Below are positions 1 to 7,248 of a stretch of DNA of 18,645 bases, piece by piece. The DNA comes from Alphaproteobacteria bacterium (GTDB lineage Bacteria > Pseudomonadota > Alphaproteobacteria > Micavibrionales > Micavibrionaceae), in the NCBI GenBank assembly GCA_030432775.1, contig JAUILO010000033.1, positions 1 through 18,645 on the forward strand, read 5' to 3'. The first letter of the stretch is position 1. Every line of letters begins with the position of its first letter. The position numbers and the translations under genes were made by a program. The notes under the pieces are model-generated. The model saw only the letters and a list, made by a program, of their open reading frames with translations. It was not told the DNA's origin and made no database searches.

Positions 1-1
1 T

Positions 2-772
2 GCGACAGTTATTCGCTTCAAGCATAATGACGCAGCAGACCTTGAAAAGCGATTATCCCGTCTGCCCGCTGATGCCGCCAAGCTGGTTGTCATCGAAGGT
101 ATTTATTCAATGCTGGGCGACCGCGCACCGCTAGCCGATATTGTAAGCGCCACAAAAAAACATGGCGCATACCTTATGGTTGACGAAGCACACTCGGTCG
201 GCGTATTGGGTGAAAATGGCCGTGGCCTTGCCGAAGAAGCGGGTCTTGAAGACGAAATCGATTTCATTGTCGGCACATTCTCAAAAAGTGTCGGCACAAT
301 TGGCGGATATTGCGTTTCCAACCATCCAGAGCTTGATATTTCACGCTTTGCCGCAAGAGCCTATCTTTTCACAGCATCACTGCCGCCCGCAGTTGTTACC
401 TCTGCCCAGTCAAATCTGAACATCATGTCGAGTGATAAAGGCAGAGCGCTGATCAAAAAACTATGGGCGAATACAGACCGTATTTATGACGGTCTTAAAT
501 CTATGGGCTTCCAGGTTGGTCCCGAGAAAACACCGGTTATCGGTGTATTAATGCCCGGCGTAGAACAAGCCGTTCGCGCCTGGCAAATACTTCTCGATAA
601 TGATCTCTATGTGAACATGGCTCTTCCACCAGCAACACCTGGCGGTATTTCACTACTGCGTTGTTCGGTTTGTGCCGCGCATACTGATGAACAAATTGAC
701 CTTATCTTGTCTGCGTTTAAAGCGGTAAGTGATGAGCTGGGCGCACAGATTGCCGAGAAAAAAGCAGCATAA
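2..772 (+). CDS. spt: Serine palmitoyltransferase, C-terminal part (5' end outside window)
   Basis: This is a PLP-dependent alpha-oxoamine synthase that condenses serine with an acyl thioester to give 3-keto-sphinganine, the first step of sphingolipid synthesis. The frame is open from the first bases of the window, so about 256 C-terminal codons of a roughly 400-residue family are present. The motif VDEAHSVG carries the cofactor-binding Asp and His. The motif GTFSKSVGTIGG carries the Schiff-base lysine (codon 284-286). The stretches FTASLPPAVV and LPPATPGGISLLRCSVCAAHT closely match my memory of the soluble homodimeric bacterial SPT of Sphingomonas, which separates it from the related enzymes BioF and Kbl. 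It converges on the next gene with 26 bp between stop codons. A dedicated acyl carrier protein and a ceramide reductase are usual neighbours and may lie upstream, outside this window. Confidence 0.95.
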   Translation, partial: ATVIRFKHNDAADLEKRLSRLPADAAKLVVIEGIYSMLGDRAPLADIVSATKKHGAYLMVDEAHSVGVLGENGRGLAEEAGLEDEIDFIVGTFSKSVGTIGGYCVSNHPELDISRFAARAYLFTASLPPAVVTSAQSNLNIMSSDKGRALIKKLWANTDRIYDGLKSMGFQVGPEKTPVIGVLMPGVEQAVRAWQILLDNDLYVNMALPPATPGGISLLRCSVCAAHTDEQIDLILSAFKAVSDELGAQIAEKKAA

Positions 773-798
773 AAACATCCTGCCAACAAACACGCGGC

Positions 799-1818
799 TT
801 ATTTTAAGATCTTACGGCGATATAAAGAAAAGATCACCGGCCAGCCATAAATAAGCGGGAAACGACGCTGTAATTTAGTGAGAATAATTTTTTGACCGCT
901 ATGTCGTTCTATCTTCCATAGCGCATAATCCACTGCGTTTTCGAATGTAAATAACGCTTTTGCAAGACGCGCAAAGGCAACAAATTTTCTAAACGGACGC
1001 AAAAAATTACGCCTGAACCGCGCCTTTGATAATTGTTTGAGCGGATAGGTAAACCTGACGACATCAATATCCCCTTCATCATCAAGGCTGCCGTCATCCG
1101 CCAGATTATTCACGCGTGCCGCCACTGTTCTATTTAAAATAGATAAAAAAAGCACGCGTTTGAAATAATCCTGCGAAGCGTCAATGAATTGCTCCGGCCT
1201 GTTTTTAGACTCACTGCGCAGCTCATCCCGATAGGTCTGCGTGAACCCTGCAACCCAGATATCTTCCCAGCTTACAAGCCGTCCATCAACAAAGGGCATG
1301 CTTTGTCGCAGGAACGTACGAATACAGCCTAGCACTGCGCTCACCACTCCGGCTCTTGCATTATCATCGCGCGCATAGACGAGCCTGCAAGGCTGGCAAA
1401 ATCTGGCCCATACTTGCGGCGTAAAACAGCGACCGCTTGCATGTTTTTGAAACTGGATCATCCGCATGACATTGTATTTACACCGCAGCACAGTGGCGCT
1501 ATCGCCATCCTTTATCACCTGTCCCTGATCGCGCGGCGTTTCAATATATAGAACATTATGCGGCAATATATTTCCCGCCGCGGCAAAAAGCCATGAATGG
1601 TCAAAATCTCTATAGCCGTCCACAAGCACATGTATATCCCACATCACATCATCTCTGGCTTTATCCGGATCTTGCCATAGACCAGAACCATATAACAACA
1701 CAGCAACCACGCCGCCCTTATTTGCGCTGCGCTCTAAAATAGCTTGCACCAATACATCAATTTCAGCCGGATACGGCTTTGCAATTTCTTCTTCGATAAA
1801 TGTGCGAATTTCACTCAT
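799..1818 (-). CDS. Tam41/Mmp37-like nucleotidyltransferase, candidate ceramide-phosphate cytidylyltransferase
   Basis: This 339-residue soluble protein has a nucleotidyltransferase signature. YGSGLWQ at residues 43-49 is followed by WDIHVLVD at residues 60-67, then DHSWLFAAAGNILPHNVLY, KYNVMRM and a basic, aromatic C-terminus. This order resembles the Tam41/Mmp37 family: YGSG-x-x-Q, then D-hydrophobic-x-x-V-x-D, then a WH/N-rich segment, then a KYGV-like motif. That family makes CDP-diacylglycerol from CTP and phosphatidate. Being last in an operon behind a lipid kinase and a CDP-alcohol phosphotransferase, it could activate ceramide-1-phosphate to a CDP-ceramide; this is inference. The substrate could also be phosphatidate or a small phospho-alcohol. 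The stop of the upstream kinase gene is only 7 bp from its start. The nucleotidyltransferase-fold call is fairly firm; the Tam41 assignment is from motif memory only. Confidence 0.7.
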   Translation of the reverse strand: MSEIRTFIEEEIAKPYPAEIDVLVQAILERSANKGGVVAVLLYGSGLWQDPDKARDDVMWDIHVLVDGYRDFDHSWLFAAAGNILPHNVLYIETPRDQGQVIKDGDSATVLRCKYNVMRMIQFQKHASGRCFTPQVWARFCQPCRLVYARDDNARAGVVSAVLGCIRTFLRQSMPFVDGRLVSWEDIWVAGFTQTYRDELRSESKNRPEQFIDASQDYFKRVLFLSILNRTVAARVNNLADDGSLDDEGDIDVVRFTYPLKQLSKARFRRNFLRPFRKFVAFARLAKALFTFENAVDYALWKIERHSGQKIILTKLQRRFPLIYGWPVIFSLYRRKILK

Positions 1819-1825
1819 AATGCCA

Positions 1826-2821
1826 TCACACCTTTACAAAACGAACCGGATCTCCGGCACTGATATGAAGCTCGGTAAAGCCCTCTTTTATATCCTTTAC
1901 CTCATAAATCTCGCCGTCTAATGTCCACGCATTATCGATCTTCATATGAAGAACTTCATAAATCTGAGCAGCGAAAACACCGCCAAGGCTGATTTTACTG
2001 GTACGTCCCCGCCAAAGGTGCGGCAGGTTCATCAATAAACGCTTATAAGGCACGTTTAATCCAGCAATCATAAAACCGCCCTCTGGCGGGTTTGGCCTGA
2101 TACCTGCCAGAATTTTATCCAGCGAAGTCACATAGCTAAATACGTTTTCAAACCAGTTCCATGTCCAGTTATCAAAGCTATATTGCAAATTGACCGGACG
2201 TAACACGGGATCATTTTCTGTTTTACCGGCAAACAGCCTGAACAAAAGTATCGCAATAGATGCAAGCTCGCTGAGCGGGTTTTTCATACCACGTTTATGA
2301 AAGGTCTGGCGTGTAAATTGAATAGCTTTTGGAATAGCGCCAGTTCCTAGAAAGAAACCATAAAGCGGGATTTGATGATCCGGCGAGCTGACAACCAGAG
2401 GCACTTGTTCAAAAACCAACCTATCAAGATCTCGCCCCGATTTATAATAGCGCAAAAAACGTTTTAATATTTTATCAGCACCATGACGAAGGCCGAACGA
2501 ACGATGAGTCATATTTGTTGTTCCGCCCGGCAGCGCCAAAATCATAGGCTCTTCCTTGAAATACACAGATAAGCGCATTAAGGTCAGCACCGCATCCAAG
2601 GTACCATCCCCGCCATTCACGCCTAGAACCTTCGGCGCCATCGATGCTGTTTTTTTAAGCACAGCGTCGATCTCGTCAACCGAACTCATCTGGATATGAA
2701 CTATTTTGGCCTCGTTACACAGGTCATCAATCAAACCGACATGCTTACGGTTCCAGCCACTCTTGGTATGACTGATAATAACGACATCTGTATTATTTTC
2801 ATTGGCGGGTTTTATTACCAT
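1826..2821 (-). CDS. Diacylglycerol-kinase-family lipid kinase, probable ceramide kinase (CpgB-like)
   Basis: This 331-residue protein has the DAGK/sphingosine-kinase catalytic fold. VNGGDGTL (GGDGT at 70-74) is the ATP-binding loop, LPGGTTN at 97-103 is the second nucleotide/lipid motif, and LDGE at 301-304 is the C-terminal metal/catalytic motif. No transmembrane segment is evident, so it probably acts on the inner face of the cytoplasmic membrane. The family phosphorylates diacylglycerol, sphingoid bases or ceramide. Because a ceramide synthase and Spt lie in the same island, ceramide is the likeliest substrate, as for the Caulobacter ceramide kinase CpgB. It is the middle gene of a three-gene operon, 4 bp after the CDP-alcohol enzyme and 7 bp before the Tam41-like gene. 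Diacylglycerol remains an alternative substrate. Confidence 0.82.
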   Translation of the reverse strand: MVIKPANENNTDVVIISHTKSGWNRKHVGLIDDLCNEAKIVHIQMSSVDEIDAVLKKTASMAPKVLGVNGGDGTLDAVLTLMRLSVYFKEEPMILALPGGTTNMTHRSFGLRHGADKILKRFLRYYKSGRDLDRLVFEQVPLVVSSPDHQIPLYGFFLGTGAIPKAIQFTRQTFHKRGMKNPLSELASIAILLFRLFAGKTENDPVLRPVNLQYSFDNWTWNWFENVFSYVTSLDKILAGIRPNPPEGGFMIAGLNVPYKRLLMNLPHLWRGRTSKISLGGVFAAQIYEVLHMKIDNAWTLDGEIYEVKDIKEGFTELHISAGDPVRFVKV

Positions 2822-2825
2822 GTGA

Positions 2826-4001
2826 TTAGGCAGGCCTTAGCCATGAACGAAGTGGTGCTTTGCGGTTTGAAAATTCAGCCTGAATGATCTGGACAATATG
2901 AATGACAAATGTGGCAATACTCCACATCACAATAACCGTAAAGCCAATATCCGGACGGCCGATAAACAGATAAAGACTCAGTATAATCATATTCGGATTC
3001 CGGCGCGAGCTGATCAAACGGAACCACGAATCAATTCGTCGCCATACATGAATATGAACGCCAAAGCGCCATATAAAATACCCTTCGCATAAACGGCCAA
3101 GAATATAGAAATAAAACATCAAATTCACCAGAGTCTCAAGACGCCCCAAATCAATCATATGCGCATTCAGATAAAGCCCATACCCCCATGCCAAATACCA
3201 AAATGGCGGATGGATCAAATCTATACCATGATCAAATATGTTGCCGAATTTTGATGATGTTAAAGTCACCCGTGCCAGTTTGCCGTCAACCGTATCCAAG
3301 AACGTCATAACCCAGCCAGCAAGAAGTCCTGTTGCATAATGACCTTGCCAAAACAGGTATAACGCCAGCAACATCAAAATCGCACCGACAGTCGTCACCA
3401 TATTGGGCGAGAACTTGTATTTCGCGCAAAGCTTCGTCACATGAAATGCCGGAACAGGCCATACATATTTGGTTACAAGGTCAGTAACACCTTTATACGA
3501 ACCTTTATATAAACGCCATTCAATTGCATGTGCGGTACTTGTGGCATTATCGCCATCGACACTGACTATCAACGCATAAGGGGCTTCGCGTTTACGCAGT
3601 TCATCACGATATGCACCGCCAGCCTGCTCTGGGGTGATCACATCAAACCCGTTTATATCTACTGCATCCTGATTAAGCGCGCCATCAAGCCAGGCGCGCA
3701 CAGTATCTGCCTTGTCCTTTGCCACATGCGCGCCCAAGATATTACCCTTGTCATTTACAAGTATAATGTCAGTTTTCCCGAGCAACCCTGCGATAACAGC
3801 ATCATCATACGCACAGTCACCACGCATGATCAGAGCTGTTTTCTCTTCCCTTGCCGCTAATTCTGCAATAGAGTCCACGCACTGAGATTTTGAAATCAAC
3901 TTTTTCTTCTGGCATTGCTTTTGAATGCGCTCGGACAGGCTCATACCCCAAACTAAAGGAGCTTGAGCAACCGGATGGATATATAAAACAGTATCAGACA
4001 T
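2826..4001 (-). CDS. CDP-alcohol phosphotransferase with an extra N-terminal domain
   Basis: This is a 391-residue membrane enzyme. Residues 236-261 hold the complete family signature D-x2-D-G-x2-A-R-x8-G-x3-D-x3-D (D236, D239, G240, A243, R244, G253, D257, D261). This binds the divalent metals and the CDP donor and moves a phospho-group between a CDP-alcohol and an alcohol or phosphate acceptor. Several hydrophobic helices follow from about residue 200 to 372. The first ~180 residues are soluble and not needed in minimal family members. They resemble a degenerate nucleotidyltransferase-type domain without a G-x-G-x-R loop, as if derived from a bifunctional enzyme of the inositol-phosphate cytidylyltransferase/phosphotransferase type. 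It is first in the operon with the ceramide-kinase-like gene, so ceramide head-group addition is the likely role. The start lies 19 bp from a divergent start codon and has no clear Shine-Dalgarno sequence; Met20 is an alternative start. Confidence 0.88.
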   Translation of the reverse strand: MSDTVLYIHPVAQAPLVWGMSLSERIQKQCQKKKLISKSQCVDSIAELAAREEKTALIMRGDCAYDDAVIAGLLGKTDIILVNDKGNILGAHVAKDKADTVRAWLDGALNQDAVDINGFDVITPEQAGGAYRDELRKREAPYALIVSVDGDNATSTAHAIEWRLYKGSYKGVTDLVTKYVWPVPAFHVTKLCAKYKFSPNMVTTVGAILMLLALYLFWQGHYATGLLAGWVMTFLDTVDGKLARVTLTSSKFGNIFDHGIDLIHPPFWYLAWGYGLYLNAHMIDLGRLETLVNLMFYFYILGRLCEGYFIWRFGVHIHVWRRIDSWFRLISSRRNPNMIILSLYLFIGRPDIGFTVIVMWSIATFVIHIVQIIQAEFSNRKAPLRSWLRPA

Positions 4002-4020
4002 TGAATATATTTTTATCGTT

Positions 4021-4953
4021 ATGACCTACACAATAGCCCATATTACGGACCTCCATATCCCGTCGCCCCAGAAATTCGAACAAGGCGACAAGAACATCAA
4101 ACGGATGTTAGGACATCTATCATGGGAGCGCAATCGAAAGACCAAACATCTGGCAAAAGTTCTCGATGCGTTGCGCGAAGATCTAAAAGAACTTGATCCG
4201 GATTATATCTGCATCACGGGCGACCAGACCAATCTGGGACTGCATAACGAATTTGTCGCCAGCGAAAAATGGATTGACGATTTAGGTGTGTCGGAAAAAC
4301 GAATTAGCGTTATTCCCGGCAATCATGATGCCTATGGTCCAGGCTTTAAACAGAATTTCAGAAAATTCTGGGGCAAGTGGATGAAAAGTGATGATGGCGT
4401 CAAAGAATACCCTTATATACGACGCACTGGTCCTGTCGCTATTATCGGCCTGTCCAGCGCCATCAGAACTCTGCCGTTTTCAGCCAAAGGCGCAATTAGC
4501 AAAGAGCAATTCAAACGTCTTGAACAGGTGCTGAAGAAAATTGGCGAAGAAGAACTTCCACGCATCATCTTATGCCACCACCCTATTCAAAAAGGGGCAG
4601 CAAAAAGACGCAAATCACTATGGTTTAGTAAAAAGATACGTAACCTATTGGCAAAAGAGGGCTGCGAACTTGTCTTACACGGGCATAACCACAAAATACA
4701 CCACGATATGATTGACGGCCCAAACGGCTCTATTCCTGTGCTTGGCGCCGGTAGTGCCTCCTATTGTTCATCGGGAAAAAAACATACAGGCCATTACCAA
4801 ATCATCGCGGTGAACGATAAAGATTTCAAGAAAAGTAAAATCATGCACCGCCACTATGACCGCGATGAGGGCAAATATACAAAAGGTGAAACAGTTTCCT
4901 TATACCCGCAAACTGAGCAGCCAGCGACAAAAGACGAAGAAATAGACGCCTAA
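4021..4953 (+). CDS. Calcineurin-like metallophosphoesterase
   Basis: This 310-residue cytoplasmic protein carries all five metal-binding blocks of the class III (CpdA-like) phosphoesterases: D10-x-H12 in ITDLHI, G67-D68, G100-N-H-D103, H186-H187, and H220-G-H-N-H224. The basic segment KRMLGHLSWERNRKTKH near residues 27-43 recalls a subgroup I associate with Alphaproteobacteria. There is no signal peptide or membrane segment. The substrate is unknown. Next to phospholipid-type genes it may hydrolyse a nucleotide diphosphate-alcohol or a phosphorylated lipid intermediate, or recycle a head group; this is inference. The first metal ligand is at residue 10, so the ATG at 4021 cannot be moved downstream. 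No Shine-Dalgarno sequence precedes it, so it may be translated from a leaderless or very short-leader mRNA. The tail from about residue 285 is charged and probably disordered. Confidence 0.88.
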   Translation: MTYTIAHITDLHIPSPQKFEQGDKNIKRMLGHLSWERNRKTKHLAKVLDALREDLKELDPDYICITGDQTNLGLHNEFVASEKWIDDLGVSEKRISVIPGNHDAYGPGFKQNFRKFWGKWMKSDDGVKEYPYIRRTGPVAIIGLSSAIRTLPFSAKGAISKEQFKRLEQVLKKIGEEELPRIILCHHPIQKGAAKRRKSLWFSKKIRNLLAKEGCELVLHGHNHKIHHDMIDGPNGSIPVLGAGSASYCSSGKKHTGHYQIIAVNDKDFKKSKIMHRHYDRDEGKYTKGETVSLYPQTEQPATKDEEIDA

Positions 4954-4966
4954 TTCAAGCTGGAGA

Positions 4967-5011
4967 TTGACATACAGCGCCGCGCGCCCTAATTTCTAGG
5001 CATTATATAAT
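4967..5011 (+). promoter_or_regulatory. Putative promoter of the LicC-like gene
   Basis: A perfect TTGACA lies at 4967-4972. A weak -10 (TAATTT, 4990-4995) follows at exactly 17 bp. A perfect TATAAT lies further down at 5006-5011, but the hexamer 17 bp before it is CGCGCC. Either -10 could be used. The second would leave a leader of about 35 nt before the GTG at 5055. Confidence 0.4.
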
Positions 5012-5054
5012 TATCGCAAACATACGATGCGACAAAACACAGGAAGATAACACC

Positions 5055-5843
5055 GTGAAAGCCATTATACTCAGCGCAGGTCAGGGAAAACGCCTACTTC
5101 CGTTAACGGAGAGTACGCCTAAATGTTTACTTCCCTTATCAGACCATAATGGAGCCGATCAAATCACAATTTTAAACTGGCAATTATCACAGCTAGAAGC
5201 TGCAGGTGTTACCGAATGTCTTATTGTCACCGGATTTCAAGCGCATAAAGTCGAAGAACATATCGAAGAACATATGGCCAGCCATAAAGGCAAAATGCAT
5301 ATCCGTACGGTTTTTAACCCGTTTTACAAAGTCGCCGACAACCTAAGCAGTGTATGGCTAGCGCGCGAATTTATGACCGAAGATTTCATATTGCTCAATG
5401 GCGATACGCTATTTACCGCGCCGATTGCAAAACGCCTGATCGCGCAATCAAACGCGCCGATTACCCTAACCGTTGCGATCAAAGATAATTACGATGATGA
5501 TGACATGAAAGTCTGTATTAAGGATGGCAACATTCAAAACGTCAGCAAGAAACTACCGCTTGAAATTGTAAATGGCGAATCCATCGGCATGATGATGTTT
5601 AGAAATGAGGGCATTGAGAAATTCATACTTGCCTGTGATCATGCTATTAAACAAGAAGATGGCATGAAGGTTTTCTATCTGTCTGTTATTGACACACTAG
5701 CCGCCAATGTTCAAATCGGCACAGCCATCGCCGAACAGGATCAATGGGGTGAGGTTGATTTTCCCGCTGATCACAGCGCGGCATGTCAAAAGATCTCAAA
5801 CTGGATCGAAGCTGGCCTGCAATCTATACGCAAAGCCTCGTAA
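5055..5843 (+). CDS. LicC/CpgD-type phospho-alcohol cytidylyltransferase
   Basis: This 262-residue soluble sugar-nucleotide-transferase-fold enzyme activates a small phosphorylated alcohol with CTP. The N-terminal loop SAGQGKR (7-13) with PLTESTPKCLLPL and K23 is the nucleotide-binding signature. NGD (115-117) carries the metal-binding Asp. NPFYKVADNLSSVW (88-101) resembles the head-group pocket of LicC (phosphocholine cytidylyltransferase), and the C-terminal WGEVDFPAD matches the family's second metal site. A related enzyme, CpgD, activates phosphoglycerate for anionic sphingolipid synthesis in Caulobacter, so a CDP-linked sphingolipid head group is the favoured role here. Phosphocholine or another phospho-alcohol is possible. 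A GTG start is chosen because AGGAAG at 5041-5046 sits 8 nt upstream and the catalytic loop begins at residue 4. It converges on the DUF2147 gene with 32 bp between stops. Confidence 0.85.
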   Translation: MKAIILSAGQGKRLLPLTESTPKCLLPLSDHNGADQITILNWQLSQLEAAGVTECLIVTGFQAHKVEEHIEEHMASHKGKMHIRTVFNPFYKVADNLSSVWLAREFMTEDFILLNGDTLFTAPIAKRLIAQSNAPITLTVAIKDNYDDDDMKVCIKDGNIQNVSKKLPLEIVNGESIGMMMFRNEGIEKFILACDHAIKQEDGMKVFYLSVIDTLAANVQIGTAIAEQDQWGEVDFPADHSAACQKISNWIEAGLQSIRKAS

Positions 5844-5875
5844 ACGCGCCTCTGTCGCAATGGGGACAGGCAATA

Positions 5876-6460
5876 TCATTCATATTCATTCAAATGCTTT
5901 ACAGCAAGCGGGGCTGTCTTTTCTATCTGTTGTGACTGGTCTGTCTTTTCAGGTAAGCTATCATCATCAAAAACAGACGCGCATTGCTCATAATCCGCCG
6001 GATTAACGCGTGTTAGCGTTGATGTTTTACCAATAGCCGGAAAGCCTATATAGCCCCGCAGCTCTAACGTATCAACATCGGCCATAGTGATTTGGGCTTT
6101 ATAGTGATCCCCGTCATTGGCCTTATAAATTGTTCCAGATTTCCAGAAATTATGGTCGCCCTTGCTTTGCCTAGCGCCCCACAACACATCTACGCCGCAT
6201 AACGGACGAGCCTGTAATTTAGAATTAGGATTGTAATCATCCGTTTGCATCGTATCTGCACGCAGCCAGTATATCCGCCCGCATAACTCATCCCCGCAAT
6301 GGGACATATGAATAACAACATCTTTCTTTTTAACGATCCAATATCCGGCAGGGTCGTAATATTCGCTGGCAAAAGCAGACTTGGCGTTTATGCTGGATAT
6401 AACCAATGCGCCCATCATTGCCAAAGCAAATACAGATAAGGTCAAGTTTCTAACAAACAT
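5876..6460 (-). CDS. Secreted DUF2147 protein
   Basis: This 194-residue protein begins with a signal peptide (basic start MFVRN, a hydrophobic run of about residues 6-25, probable cleavage after AFA near residue 31). The mature domain starts with GYWIVKKKDVVIHM and contains the paired-cysteine motif HCGDELCGRIYWL, a DDYNP segment, LRGYIGFPAIGKTSTLTRV, and a C-terminal polar tail rich in D, E, Q and K from about residue 163. This order matches DUF2147, a periplasmic, probably beta-barrel (calycin-like) family of unknown function. It is the last gene of the four-gene operon led by the fatty acid hydroxylase, 14 bp after the MobA-like gene. Co-transcription with ceramide synthase hints at a periplasmic lipid-binding or envelope role, but no function is established. 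Confidence 0.8.
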   Translation of the reverse strand: MFVRNLTLSVFALAMMGALVISSINAKSAFASEYYDPAGYWIVKKKDVVIHMSHCGDELCGRIYWLRADTMQTDDYNPNSKLQARPLCGVDVLWGARQSKGDHNFWKSGTIYKANDGDHYKAQITMADVDTLELRGYIGFPAIGKTSTLTRVNPADYEQCASVFDDDSLPEKTDQSQQIEKTAPLAVKHLNEYE

Positions 6461-6474
6461 ATTCTATCCCTGTT

Positions 6475-7242
6475 TTAATTTAATCGCTGGCTTTTAAATA
6501 TCTGCCGCACCAATTCCAGATCTTCGGTTCTATCAACATCCACAGCCGCGCTCGGATCGTTAATCATAACCGGACGAATAACCGTTCCAGTTTTCTTACC
6601 AATAGCATCCATAGCGTTTTGCAATTTAAGTTGTCCGGTAATATAGGATAGTGCCACCAACCAGTTTAGCTCACGCGCCATACGCAAAGGCTCTTTACGC
6701 AAGCCTTCAATCTGCTGCCAATATATAGGCAGACCGCGCGCACTATCATTTAACAATGTAAATAAATTACAGCCACAATACCGGCCCTCTTTAAATTGCA
6801 GCTTCGTGCGCTTTGATTGCGGATACGCGTTCTCAACAAGTGTCGCCGGCGCAAGCGCCACAGTCGCATCACATGGTGATTCAGCGCTGACCTGCAAGAA
6901 ATCATTCAATGTATGCGAAGATAATAACGGATGGTCCGCTGTAGTAAGCAAAACCGGCTTTGATGATTCAACTGTCGATAGCGCCGTTACAACGCTCATG
7001 GCCGGCGTTCTACTCTGTGGTATACATTCATATCCATAATGCCCCAGATACTCTTGTTCGCCGCATATAATGATCTCGTCAATAAACGTACTATCCTTGA
7101 GCGTATCCAGCACATGTTCGATCATCGGCCGTCCGGCTACATCGATAAGCGCCTTAAGCGGCTTGTCTTCTGCGCCTAATAACGGATCTCCAGCGCCACG
7201 GTCTCCCGCCAAAACAAGAGCTGTAAAATGTTCATTACTCAT
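6475..7242 (-). CDS. MobA-like NTP transferase
   Basis: This 255-residue soluble nucleotidyltransferase begins LVLAGDRGAGDPL, a relaxed version of the G-x-G-x-R phosphate-binding loop, then KALIDVAGRPMIEHVLD, typical of MobA/IspD/GlmU-like enzymes. LLTTADHPLL near residues 98-107 supplies the metal-binding Asp, and YCGCNLFTL is a further recognisable block. The C-terminal PSAAVDVDRTEDLELV matches the second metal site. It would transfer a nucleotidyl group to a phosphorylated small molecule; the substrate cannot be read from the motifs. Molybdenum cofactor synthesis is unlikely because no mob or moe gene is near and the next gene (6 bp away) is ceramide synthase. It is the second nucleotidyltransferase of this broad fold in the island, so the two probably have different substrates. 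Confidence 0.78.
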   Translation of the reverse strand: MSNEHFTALVLAGDRGAGDPLLGAEDKPLKALIDVAGRPMIEHVLDTLKDSTFIDEIIICGEQEYLGHYGYECIPQSRTPAMSVVTALSTVESSKPVLLTTADHPLLSSHTLNDFLQVSAESPCDATVALAPATLVENAYPQSKRTKLQFKEGRYCGCNLFTLLNDSARGLPIYWQQIEGLRKEPLRMARELNWLVALSYITGQLKLQNAMDAIGKKTGTVIRPVMINDPSAAVDVDRTEDLELVRQIFKSQRLN

Positions 7243-7248
7243 CAGTGC

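Noticed and set aside
103..321. Open frame antisense to spt, and similar frames opposite or within other genes
   Set aside because: They overlap confidently identified genes, have no family motifs and show atypical composition; they are shadows of the real coding frames.
799..1818. Loss of the second catalytic Asp of a DxD nucleotidyltransferase motif, suggesting an inactive enzyme
   Set aside because: The Tam41-type signature has a different spacing, which the protein appears to satisfy with D61 and D67, so inactivity is not implied.
5844..5875. CTGTC/GACAG hairpin between convergent genes as a terminator
   Set aside because: The stem is only 5 bp and no T-run follows on either strand.
6475..7242. 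Molybdenum cofactor guanylyltransferase (MobA) proper
   Set aside because: The phosphate-binding loop is relaxed and the context is ceramide synthesis with no molybdenum genes.
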